NCBI GenBank assembly: GCA_045652835.1
Contig: JAZOLE010000032.1
Coordinates: forward strand, 1-13,515
DNA from: SVQP01 sp045652835
Lineage (GTDB): Bacteria > Bacillota > Clostridia > Oscillospirales > CAG-272
DNA length: 13,515 bases
Direction of reading: 5' to 3'
In this document: positions 6,629 through 13,515 of the stretch, piece after piece
Layout of the letters: each line of letters opens with the position of its first letter
How positions within the stretch are numbered: position 1 is the stretch's first letter
Position numbers and translations under genes: made by a program
The notes under the pieces: generated by a model
Databases searched by the model: none
What the model saw: only the letters and a program-made list of their open reading frames with translations
Told to the model about the DNA's origin: nothing

Positions 6629-7465
6629 ATGTATATTGTTACAACGACAGATGTTTTCCCTCCCGCATATCAGGCGGAGGACGTGCTGGAACGCCTGGCG
6701 CGTATTGGCTACACCGCGCTGGACATGGGATTTGACTACTGCATAGGCGGTGACCGCCTTTTGGAGGGTGAGGGCTGGAGAGAACGCGTGCTCGCTCTGC
6801 GCCAGAGGGCGGACGCACTGGGCGTTCGTTACACGCACTCCCACGCACCGTTCAACACAGGCTCGCAGGACCCGGCGCAAATGCGCTCGTTTGAAGCCGC
6901 TGCACTGCTGGGCGCAACCTCTATCGTGGCGCATCCCATTCATGAGATTGACGGGCGCATCATTGAGGACGCAGACGAATTTATCCGCATCAACAAGCAA
7001 GCGGTGGAGCGCATCCTTCCCTTGATGGAACAGTATGGGCTGATCCTGCTTTCCGAAAACGTTCTGTGGGGTGCATCCATTCACCCAAAGAATATCGTAG
7101 AGCTTGTCAAGGCGGTAAATTCCCCTTACTTTGGCTGGTGCTATGACACGGGGCACGCCCATTTTTATGGCATTGATCCTCCTGTTTTGCGCGAGCTTGA
7201 CGTCATGCCCCTTTCCCTGCACATTCAGGACACGCACGGCCCCGGCTACGGCGACGAGCATCTGATGCCCGGTGACGGCAACATTGACTGGAAGGAATTT
7301 CTGGAGATCTTGCACGAGGTAGGCTATACGGGCGAGCTGGTGCTGGAGGCGCACCACCAGTCCTACGTAGCCCCCGATGAGCAAAAGGACGAAATCCTTG
7401 CCGAGCTGCTCGATCGCGCGCAAAAGATGAACCAATACTATGAGCGCGTGTGCGCGCACTCTTGA
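6629..7465 (+). CDS. Sugar phosphate isomerase/epimerase (AP-endonuclease-2 / xylose-isomerase-like TIM barrel)
   Basis: A cytoplasmic metal-dependent TIM-barrel protein of 278 residues, the usual size for this superfamily, whose members isomerise or epimerise sugars, keto-sugars and inositol derivatives. Candidate metal or active-site residues stand at strand ends: THSHAPFN (69-76, His72), SIVAHPIHE (98-106, His102), LLSENVLWG (140-148, Glu143), WCYDTGHAHFYG (170-181, Asp173, His176), LHIQDTHG (197-204, His198), HLMPGDGNIDW (211-221) and ELVLEAHH (236-243, Glu240). The glutamate, aspartate, histidine, glutamate set matches the family's metal site. A ribosome binding site AAGGAG (6614-6619) precedes the ATG by nine bases. 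It lies between two hairpins with similar stems and is probably co-transcribed with the lipoprotein gene, suggesting it acts on the imported sugar. The substrate is unknown. A true endonuclease IV is unlikely from the short length and context. Confidence 0.88.
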   Translation: MYIVTTTDVFPPAYQAEDVLERLARIGYTALDMGFDYCIGGDRLLEGEGWRERVLALRQRADALGVRYTHSHAPFNTGSQDPAQMRSFEAAALLGATSIVAHPIHEIDGRIIEDADEFIRINKQAVERILPLMEQYGLILLSENVLWGASIHPKNIVELVKAVNSPYFGWCYDTGHAHFYGIDPPVLRELDVMPLSLHIQDTHGPGYGDEHLMPGDGNIDWKEFLEILHEVGYTGELVLEAHHQSYVAPDEQKDEILAELLDRAQKMNQYYERVCAHS

Positions 7466-7466
7466 G

Positions 7467-7500
7467 AAAACAGACCGATCTGCGGATCGGTCTGTTTTTT
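7467..7500 (+). terminator. Strong intrinsic terminator after the isomerase gene
   Basis: Arms AAAACAGACCGATC (7467-7480) and GATCGGTCTGTTTT (7485-7498) pair perfectly around TGCG and run into TTTTTT. It starts two bases after the stop codon. The stem core GACCGATC is shared with the hairpin at 6578-6603. Confidence 0.92.
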
Positions 7501-7521
7501 ATCAAAATGCCGCTTTAGTCC

Positions 7522-7550
7522 TTGACGCACGTCTTGAAATTTGGTATAAT
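7522..7550 (+). promoter_or_regulatory. Sigma-A promoter of the GH2 beta-galactosidase gene
   Basis: TTGACG (7522-7527) and a perfect TATAAT (7545-7550) are 17 bp apart, with TGG before the -10 as an extended -10 element. The predicted start near 7557 falls inside a CATCAA tandem pair (7553-7564). The ribosome binding site AAGGAAGG (7571-7578) lies seven bases before the ATG at 7586. No obvious cre site was found. Confidence 0.88.
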
Positions 7551-7585
7551 GACATCAACATCAAAGCTGAAAGGAAGGCCTATTT

Positions 7586-10500
7586 ATGCAACTGACCTAC
7601 CATCTTTCTTATGACGTTTTACATAAGGGTACACTCTCTCCCCGTGCGTATTTTATCCCCTATCACTCCGCCAAGGCTGCTGCGCACGATCTGCGTGACC
7701 AAAGCCAATGCTTCATCAACCTTTGCGGCGAGTGGGATTTTTCCTTCTATCCCTCGGCAAAGGAGCTGCCCGACCTTTCCTTGTCTTCCCCTGCCGACAA
7801 AATCGAGGTTCCTCGCTCCTGGCAGACCATGCTGGGTCGCGGCTATGACACGCCCAACTATACAAACGTGGTCTATCCTTTCCCGCTCGATCCCCCCAAC
7901 ATCCCCGAAAACAATCCCTGCGGCCTTTACGCGCGCAGCTTCTATGTGCACCCTAAAATGCTGGAGAAGACCGTGTGCATCAATTTTGAGGGCGTAGACT
8001 CGTGCTTCTATCTGTTGGTCAACAATCAGTTTGCTGCCTACAGCCAGGTCAGCCACATGACAAGCGAGATCGACATCACCCCCTATCTGCACGCGGGTGA
8101 AAACTCGATCAAAGTGCTGGTGTTCAAGTGGTGCGAGGCAAGCTATCTGGAGGATCAGGACAAGTTCCGCTGGTCGGGCATCTTCCGTGACGTGTACCTG
8201 CTTTTGCGCGATCCCGTGCATATCGTGGATATTTACAACCACCCCGTTGTCGCCGACGATTTCGCATCTGCCAAGCTTTGCTGCGAGCTTTCCCTTTCGG
8301 GCAAGGCACAGGTAAGCTACGAGCTGTGCGACCCTTGCGGTGCAACCGTAGCATCGGGCACGCTTGTGGCTGACGGCAATACCGAGCTGCATATTGACGT
8401 GGACACCCCCGCGCTGTGGTGCGACGAGACGCCCAACCTCTATACCCTGCACCTGCACTGCGGCAGCGAATACATCGACGTGCCCGTAGGCTTTAAGCAC
8501 ATCGCCATCAAGGATGGTGTGCTGTACTTTAACGGACAAAAGATCAAGACCAAGGGCGTCAACCGCCACGATAGCCACCCTGTACTTGGCTCGACTACGC
8601 CCATCGACCACATGATGCGCGATCTGATGATCATGAAGCAGCACAACGTCAACACCATCCGCACCAGCCACTACCCCAACGATCCGCGCTTCTTAGGCCT
8701 TTGCGACAAGCTCGGCTTTTACGTGATCGACGAGGCTGATCTTGAAACGCACGGTATGGCGATTGCGGACAGATGGGACGAGCTGACCGACGCACCCGAA
8801 TGGCGCGAGAGCTACGTTGACCGTGCGCGCCTGATGATGGAGCGCGACAAGAATCACGCATGCGTACTGATGTGGTCTGTCGGCAACGAAATGGGTGTTG
8901 GACGCAATCAGGCTGCCATGGCAGGCTATTACCACGAGCGCATGCCCGGATGCTTGGTGCATTGCGAGGACGCCTCTCGCCGCAACTCGAATAAGATCTA
9001 TGGCGAATTCAAGGATGCGCCCGATGAGCAGATCCGCGGACGCCTGGAGTGCGATTACATTGATATTGAAAGCCGTATGTACCCTGCCCCCGAAGAGGTA
9101 CAGCGCGATTACTTTGACCGCAAGCTGTTTGCAAAGCCCCTGTTTTTGTGCGAGTACTCGCACGCCATGGGCAACGGCCCCGGCTGCCTTGCCGATTACT
9201 GGGACGTCATTTACGCAAACGATGGCTTCCTTGGCGGCTGCGTTTGGGAGTTTATTGACCACGCTGCAGCCATCGGTGACGTGTATACCAACCCCAAGTT
9301 CCGCTACGGCGGCGACTTTGGCGACACTCCGCACGATGCAAACTTCTGCACCGACGGCTTGGTCTACCCCGATCGCCGTCCGCACACGGGACTGATGGAA
9401 TACAAGCAGGTCATCAAGCCCTTCCGCGCTGCCTTTGATCAAAGCACAGGCACGCTGACCATCAAGAACCTGCGTTACTTTACCTCTCTTTGCGACCTTG
9501 ACCTTTACTGGAAAGTGGAATGCCGCGGCAAGGCGGTGGCATCGGGTCACGCGTACGCTCTCGATATCGCACCGCAGGCAAGCGCATCTTACGCGCTGCA
9601 CATTGATGCGCCCTTGACCGATTGCGCGTACCTGTACGTCAGCTTGACGCAAAACGGCGACACGCCTTGGGCACAGGCAGGTTATGAGGTGGGCTTTGCA
9701 CAGTTTGCGCTGGAAGCCCCCGCAGAGCAAAAGGCACTGCTTGGCAGCACCGCATCCCCCTATGCTTACCTTGACGCCGCACAGACCGAGGACAAGATCA
9801 CGGTGCGCACCGCCAAAACCGTCTACACCTTTGACCGCGCAAGCGGACTTGTTGCAGGCATTCTGGATCAGGGCAAGCAGCTGCTTTGCAGTCCCATGAC
9901 GCCCACCGTTTGGCGCGCGCCTACCGATAACGACCGCAATATCCGCAACCTTTGGCAGCAGCTGGGCTTGCATACCGCGACTGCAACCTGCACCGCATGC
10001 GCGCTTGCAGAGCAGACCGAGCAATACGCCAAGATCACAGCTACGCTGACGCTTGGCAATGACGGCGCAGAACCGCTTGCCAACATCAAGGCAACCTACA
10101 CGGTATACGCCGAGGACGGTCTTGTGATCGATATGGACACCGAAATTCGCCAAGATCTGCCCCACCTGCCCCGCTTCGGCTTGGAATTCACCATGCCCCA
10201 GGGTTCAGAAAACCTGACCTACTTCGGCAGAGGGCCGGTTGAGGCTTACGCCGACAAGCATCACGCATCGTACGTGGGTCTGTTCCGCACCACCGTGAGC
10301 GAGAATTTTGAACCCTACGTCAAGCCGCAGGAAAACGGCGCACATGCTGATACCAAGTGGGTATCCATCTCCTCGCTGATCGGTCACGGCATCACCGCGC
10401 TTTCCACCGCGCGTGATTTCAGCTTTAACTGCTCTCATATCTCGACCGCGCAGCTGACCTCCACCGCACATAACGATGAGCTAATTCCTGCCAAGGAAAC

Positions 10501-10666
10501 GGTAGTCAACCTCGATTACCGTCAGGACGGCATCGGCTCTAACTCCTGCGGCCCGGGGCTGCACCCCAAGTGGCAGTTTGCCGAAAAGAAATTCACTTTT
10601 ACCATTCGCCTGTTGCCTACCTTTGTCGAAGGATTTGATCCTTTCGAACAGATTGGCAGACAGTAA
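7586..10666 (+). CDS. lacZ: Beta-galactosidase, glycoside hydrolase family 2 (LacZ type)
   Basis: A retaining GH2 enzyme that cleaves terminal beta-galactosides. The 1026-residue length equals the classical LacZ size and all five domains appear present: sugar-binding jelly roll (about 45-215, with PRSWQ and PPNIPENNPCGLYARSF), first Ig-like domain (about 217-305), catalytic TIM barrel (about 307-600), second Ig-like domain (about 612-708) and the large C-terminal beta-sandwich (about 725-1020, with VWRAPTDND at 775-783, GRGPVEAYADKHH and PQENGAHADTKW). Catalytic residues: acid/base Glu435 in MWSVGNEMG and nucleophile Glu523 in LCEYSHAMGNGPG. NVNTIRTSHYPNDPRF and DEADLETHG are further family signatures. 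There is no signal peptide, so it should act in the cytoplasm on imported sugars. It has its own promoter and a terminator just after its stop, and is transcribed separately from the lipoprotein and isomerase genes. The cysteine content seems high for a LacZ. Substrate specificity within the galactosides is not certain. Confidence 0.96.
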   Translation: MQLTYHLSYDVLHKGTLSPRAYFIPYHSAKAAAHDLRDQSQCFINLCGEWDFSFYPSAKELPDLSLSSPADKIEVPRSWQTMLGRGYDTPNYTNVVYPFPLDPPNIPENNPCGLYARSFYVHPKMLEKTVCINFEGVDSCFYLLVNNQFAAYSQVSHMTSEIDITPYLHAGENSIKVLVFKWCEASYLEDQDKFRWSGIFRDVYLLLRDPVHIVDIYNHPVVADDFASAKLCCELSLSGKAQVSYELCDPCGATVASGTLVADGNTELHIDVDTPALWCDETPNLYTLHLHCGSEYIDVPVGFKHIAIKDGVLYFNGQKIKTKGVNRHDSHPVLGSTTPIDHMMRDLMIMKQHNVNTIRTSHYPNDPRFLGLCDKLGFYVIDEADLETHGMAIADRWDELTDAPEWRESYVDRARLMMERDKNHACVLMWSVGNEMGVGRNQAAMAGYYHERMPGCLVHCEDASRRNSNKIYGEFKDAPDEQIRGRLECDYIDIESRMYPAPEEVQRDYFDRKLFAKPLFLCEYSHAMGNGPGCLADYWDVIYANDGFLGGCVWEFIDHAAAIGDVYTNPKFRYGGDFGDTPHDANFCTDGLVYPDRRPHTGLMEYKQVIKPFRAAFDQSTGTLTIKNLRYFTSLCDLDLYWKVECRGKAVASGHAYALDIAPQASASYALHIDAPLTDCAYLYVSLTQNGDTPWAQAGYEVGFAQFALEAPAEQKALLGSTASPYAYLDAAQTEDKITVRTAKTVYTFDRASGLVAGILDQGKQLLCSPMTPTVWRAPTDNDRNIRNLWQQLGLHTATATCTACALAEQTEQYAKITATLTLGNDGAEPLANIKATYTVYAEDGLVIDMDTEIRQDLPHLPRFGLEFTMPQGSENLTYFGRGPVEAYADKHHASYVGLFRTTVSENFEPYVKPQENGAHADTKWVSISSLIGHGITALSTARDFSFNCSHISTAQLTSTAHNDELIPAKETVVNLDYRQDGIGSNSCGPGLHPKWQFAEKKFTFTIRLLPTFVEGFDPFEQIGRQ

Positions 10667-10681
10667 AAACCAAATACCCGT

Positions 10682-10714
10682 AGGGGCGGATTTGCATATC
10701 CGCCCCTGTTTTTT
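10682..10714 (+). terminator. Terminator of the beta-galactosidase gene, REP-like GC palindrome
   Basis: Arms AGGGGCGGAT (10682-10691) and ATCCGCCCCT (10698-10707) enclose TTGCAT and are followed by GTTTTTT. It begins 16 bases after the stop codon. The preceding ACCCGTAGGGGCGG wording resembles short palindromes that, from memory, recur between genes in gut Clostridia, so it may be a repetitive element used as a terminator; the recurrence is not checkable inside this window. Confidence 0.85.
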
Positions 10715-10756
10715 GTGCAAAAATATGAAGGATTCAAATAAGTTCTTTGTGCCAAG

Positions 10757-10864
10757 AGAGGAGGAGCAAGCCCCTCCCCTACCCGGTATGGGGTTTGCGC
10801 ATAAAAGCGATGAGCTCAAATGATCGAACCATTATGCGGTAGGGGAGGGGCTTGCTCCTCCTCT
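10757..10864. repeat. Long inverted repeat, MITE- or REP-like intergenic element
   Basis: Two perfect 27-bp arms (10757-10783 and 10838-10864) flank a 54-bp centre. The arms carry GGAGGAGCAAGCCCCTCCCC on one side and its complement on the other. It lies in the gap between two converging genes, needs no coding explanation, and neither gene depends on it as a terminator since each has its own. No clear target-site duplication and no credible reading frame for a transposase were seen. The short length and terminal symmetry suit a non-autonomous element. Transcripts crossing it would fold into a long hairpin. Confidence 0.8.
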
Positions 10865-10868
10865 TTCT

Positions 10869-10912
10869 GCATAAGAAAATCACCCCCGCCGATTGCTCGG
10901 CGGGGGTGATTT
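10869..10912 (-). terminator. Intrinsic terminator of the surface glycosidase gene
   Basis: Sixteen-base arms AAATCACCCCCGCCGA (10877-10892) and TCGGCGGGGGTGATTT (10897-10912) enclose TTGC. Read on the minus strand the stem is followed by TTTTCTTAT, a usable U-tract, and it lies about 32 bases after the stop codon of the minus-strand gene. On the plus strand the tail is ATTTCTGC, so it is mainly a minus-strand terminator but may also stop plus-strand readthrough. Confidence 0.88.
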
Positions 10913-10913
10913 C

Positions 10914-10929
10914 TGCTGACGGATCAGCA
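10914..10929 (-). other. Small hairpin between the surface glycosidase stop codon and its terminator
   Basis: TGCTGA (10914-10919) and TCAGCA (10924-10929) pair around CGGA. With no U-tract it is not a terminator itself; it sits directly before the large stem and may only be an accessory 3'-end structure or chance. Confidence 0.35.
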
Positions 10930-10944
10930 AGCTTTATGATTTAA

Positions 10945-13515
10945 TCAGTCCTTCTTCTTACCAACAACCAGTGCGCCGAGTGCGATGCAAGCGATCAATG
11001 CGATCGAAGCGGTCACGGACTTGCATCCGCCCTTTGCTTCCGGCTCGGTTTCCTGCTCGGTTGCAGGAGCATCGGTCGTGGTCGCATCAGATTCAGTCTC
11101 GGTCTCTGCAGGCTCGGTGGTGATTTCTTCGGTGGTAGGCTGCTCGCCTGTAGCATTGAGCTGCGTGCTGATAAAGCTATACTTGAAGCGCGCACCGGGA
11201 GCTACGTCACCGGAGATGTAGAAGTCCATGATATCGCCCGAGAACTTCTCGTAATCACCCTCATCGTGTACGTTATCCGTCCAAGAGAAGTTGATGGTGT
11301 AATCGTTGCCGGACAAGCCGAGGTCGCTCTTAGCTACCTTGACGGTCATGTATCTGCCGTTTACAACGTATGCGCAATCTGCAACCTTGGCAGACTCATA
11401 GCCGTTGCCGGTGAACTTTTCAAGCACAACCGTGTCAGCAGAAGCTGCAGACTTGTTGATGACGTACTCAAAGGTCTCCCAACCCTGAGAGCCTTGATCG
11501 CTGTCAATATACAGCGTCATCCACAGGCTGTCGGTATAAGGTGTGATATCCTCTGCGCACTCTACGTTGAAGTATACGTACTGGTCATCACGTGCCACCT
11601 GTGCACCGATCAGGTCATTTCTGCCCGAGGTCTCGGTGTACTTGTGAGCACCGTATCCCGTACTGTTACGGTCGCCTGTATTGTTGGCGTATGCCTCGTA
11701 GTAAGGCGCTACGTCCTTCCACTGTGCCTGACCTGCGGACAGATCAATGGTGGTGTTCAGGCTGGGCGTAGGAATGGGGTTGGCACCCTTGTACTGACGT
11801 GCGAAGTTGACGAACTGGTAATAGTAGTGGTCCTTCAGCTCACCCTTGGTAGGCTCAAGGTCACGGGAGAACTCGTTATCAAACTGGTCAACCAATGCGT
11901 TGTTGACCTTGGAGTTTGCACCGCCCCAAGGATCGGGCTGACGCCATGCGTGCCACTCGTTCCAGCCGGTGACAAAAATAACCACAGGATCGGTTTCCAG
12001 CGCATAGTTGAACTGCTCTGCAAACTGGTAACCCCACAGAGAAGCACTCGGGCCTTCCTTCTCGTAGCGGTCGGGATACTCGGAGGTATACGAACGGCCC
12101 ATGACGTTCTCGCCATTCATTGCCGTGATTTCCTTGGTTACGTAGTTGTGGTTGACTGCCACGCCTACCGACATCTGCTCGATCAAGCCGTTTCTGACAC
12201 CTGCAGGACCCTTGACCGAATACAACGCCTGCGGATATACAGACAGCCAGCCCCAAGTCTTAGCTGTGGTCTCACTGACGCGATACTCAGGCTGACCTGC
12301 GCGCCACGTAAAGAAGTTCTTGATCTCCTTGCCGATATCACCGTCCGGAACGGCATTGCGGTGACCCATCAGCATAGGCTTATCATCCCAATAGAACCAA
12401 AGATCCTTGTAAAGACCGGGCTTGTAGATATCGTGATAAATCACGTTTGCCTGCGATACAGCACCCGAGTGCACGCCAAACGGCAACAGGAAGGATACCT
12501 TGGGTACGTCCACACCACCGTTCTTCATAGCATTCTCCCACGTGGGATACAGCACAAAATAGCTCTCTCTCCAGGTAAATCCGCCATTGGTGTTATCGGT
12601 AAAGACAACGTCTACACCTGCATTTGCCAAAAGCTCAGCCTGCTTGCGCAGTACCCAAGGGTCCTCGGTGGTATAGAAGCCGTAGATCGGCTCGTTCCAG
12701 AAGCAGTAACGGCCCGTGCCTATCCATGCTTCGTGGTTGTAATCGTTCTTTGCATCGGGATATTTCTTAAGCAGCTCGGTGGTATTGACCGCGCCTGCGG
12801 AAGCGGTTTCCTTGGTGTGCCAGGTCCAGTAGAACATAGCAAGAGTCTTTTCATCGCGAGGTGCGCCCACCTCGGCATTGGTCAGGGAAACTCTGCCAAG
12901 ACCGTCGGTAAACACCCAAGTGTCGGGCAGAACCTCGTTTTGGTGGCTCAAGCTGTCCGAGGGAACCACAACGGGCTTCTCAGGCTCAACCACGGTCTGC
13001 GGCTCAAGCTCGAAGAAGGGCGTTTCGGGACGCTCGATAAAGGTCACGCGCATATCCCAGTCTCTTCTGCTCTCGGAGCCGTTGGTGTAAACGTAGCTGC
13101 CGTTATTCGAGTAGTCCTGTACCCATACGCCAACCTGTCCGCGCACGTCGTGAATACGCAGGAAGTATTCACCTGCAGGCAGCGGATCAAATGTCAGCTT
13201 GTTATAAGCGTTGTCGCGCAACGGATCAAAACGCTGCGTAACCAAAGGTTCGGACATGATCGTAGTGTCATAGTTGGTGTCCCATGCGTACAAGCTCAGC
13301 GTTGCAGCCGAGTCATTGGTGCTCCACGTGGGCATACAAACCTCCACGGCAGTAAATGCACCGCCAATGCCAAGACGGACAGCGTAGTCACCGGCAACGT
13401 TCTGCGCGCCTCTGTTTGCGCCCGAGCTGCTATGTACGTTGACCACTGCGCCTGCGGCAAAAACGGTCTGTACGCCTACAGCCGCCAGCATAGCCAAGCA
13501 AATGACCAAGCACAC
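10945..13515 (-). CDS. Secreted, surface-anchored glycoside hydrolase-like protein (5' end outside window)
   Basis: 856 residues are visible. The first ones are a signal-peptide core (CLVICLAMLAAVGVQTVFA, cleavage likely after residue 20). The charged n-region is missing and the GTG at the edge has no visible ribosome binding site, so the true start is upstream. Domains in order: an N-terminal beta-sandwich (about 24-162, possibly carbohydrate-binding), a Pro/Val/Glu linker (163-185), a TIM-barrel-like catalytic region (about 222-578) and a CBM9-like beta-sandwich (about 585-782, with DDQYVYFNVECAED and MTLYIDSD). The C-terminus is a Thr/Glu/Pro linker (790-827), GGCKS (829-833), a hydrophobic segment (about 834-852) and KKKD. 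The barrel holds MFYWTWH (227-233), VDVVFTDNTNGG (301-312, Asp307) and VTGWNEWHAW (515-524, Glu520). The GWNEW motif recalls GH99/WbsX-like and GH71-like barrels, but I cannot fix a family. It would act outside the cell, tethered to membrane or wall. It converges on lacZ and has its own terminator. Confidence 0.82.
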   Translation of the reverse strand: MCLVICLAMLAAVGVQTVFAAGAVVNVHSSSGANRGAQNVAGDYAVRLGIGGAFTAVEVCMPTWSTNDSAATLSLYAWDTNYDTTIMSEPLVTQRFDPLRDNAYNKLTFDPLPAGEYFLRIHDVRGQVGVWVQDYSNNGSYVYTNGSESRRDWDMRVTFIERPETPFFELEPQTVVEPEKPVVVPSDSLSHQNEVLPDTWVFTDGLGRVSLTNAEVGAPRDEKTLAMFYWTWHTKETASAGAVNTTELLKKYPDAKNDYNHEAWIGTGRYCFWNEPIYGFYTTEDPWVLRKQAELLANAGVDVVFTDNTNGGFTWRESYFVLYPTWENAMKNGGVDVPKVSFLLPFGVHSGAVSQANVIYHDIYKPGLYKDLWFYWDDKPMLMGHRNAVPDGDIGKEIKNFFTWRAGQPEYRVSETTAKTWGWLSVYPQALYSVKGPAGVRNGLIEQMSVGVAVNHNYVTKEITAMNGENVMGRSYTSEYPDRYEKEGPSASLWGYQFAEQFNYALETDPVVIFVTGWNEWHAWRQPDPWGGANSKVNNALVDQFDNEFSRDLEPTKGELKDHYYYQFVNFARQYKGANPIPTPSLNTTIDLSAGQAQWKDVAPYYEAYANNTGDRNSTGYGAHKYTETSGRNDLIGAQVARDDQYVYFNVECAEDITPYTDSLWMTLYIDSDQGSQGWETFEYVINKSAASADTVVLEKFTGNGYESAKVADCAYVVNGRYMTVKVAKSDLGLSGNDYTINFSWTDNVHDEGDYEKFSGDIMDFYISGDVAPGARFKYSFISTQLNATGEQPTTEEITTEPAETETESDATTTDAPATEQETEPEAKGGCKSVTASIALIACIALGALVVGKKKD

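Noticed and set aside
8693..10165. 490-residue minus-strand reading frame opposite lacZ
   Set aside because: Shadow of a complete, motif-rich GH2 gene; no promoter or ribosome binding site seen.
10626..10650. Imperfect inverted repeat around TCGAAGGAT and ATCCTTTCGA
   Set aside because: It lies within the lacZ coding sequence, has a bulge and no T-tract; likely coding coincidence.
10481..10823. Small reading frames over the lacZ end and intergenic repeat
   Set aside because: They translate hairpins and the inverted-repeat arm and overlap lacZ; no domain and no proper initiation site.
1..13515. CRISPR array, tRNA, rRNA, phage or transposase genes
   Set aside because: No regularly spaced repeats, no cloverleaf with conserved GTTCRANNC arm, and no recombinase or IS protein motifs were found on either strand.

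Overview
The window looks like chromosomal DNA of an anaerobic, carbohydrate-degrading member of the Clostridia (Bacillota). The basis is AGGAGG-type ribosome binding sites, near-consensus sigma-A promoters with 17-bp spacers, intrinsic terminators, an MsmX/UgpC-type sugar ABC ATPase, a large family-1 solute-binding lipoprotein, and a surface glycosidase ending in Gly-Gly-Cys plus a membrane segment and a KKKD tail. The gut Oscillospiraceae or a neighbouring order is my best guess. No rRNA, tRNA, integrase, transposase or CRISPR array was seen, and no intergenic gap exceeds 300 bases.

Layout. (i) Positions 1-437, minus strand: the N-terminal part of a sugar-importer ATPase, cut by the window edge before Walker B. 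Its 246-bp upstream region has a -10 box without a good -35 and a perfect 19-bp operator-like palindrome. (ii) Positions 684-4849, minus strand: a tight three-gene operon made of an RsuA-type rRNA pseudouridine synthase, an unfamiliar cytoplasmic glycosidase-like protein, and the RNA-binding protein Tex. It starts from a strong promoter at 4877-4905, and this promoter shows that the pseudouridine synthase starts at 4849, not at the longer reading frame's first ATG. (iii) Positions 5028-7500, plus strand: a sugar-binding lipoprotein containing a canonical EF-hand-type calcium loop, a hairpin with a weak U-tract, a sugar phosphate isomerase/epimerase, and a strong terminator whose stem resembles the first hairpin. 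(iv) Positions 7522-10714, plus strand: a complete five-domain GH2 beta-galactosidase with its own near-consensus promoter and a REP-like terminator. (v) Positions 10715-10944: a long inverted repeat and the terminator of the converging gene. (vi) Positions 10945-13515, minus strand: a large secreted, cell-surface-anchored glycosidase with N- and C-terminal beta-sandwich modules, truncated at its 5' end.

Functional picture (inference). The surface glycosidase would release oligosaccharides, the lipoprotein would capture them, an ABC importer would bring them in, and the cytoplasmic GH2 enzyme and the isomerase/epimerase would process them. The importer's permease genes are not in the window, so the lipoprotein and the ATPase must work with membrane subunits encoded elsewhere. 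The operon in (ii) mixes RNA housekeeping with one possible carbohydrate enzyme.

The items most worth following up are the C-terminal Gly-Gly-Cys sorting-like signal, the glycosidase-like protein in the tex operon, the paired look-alike terminators, the palindromic operator candidate and the intergenic inverted repeat.
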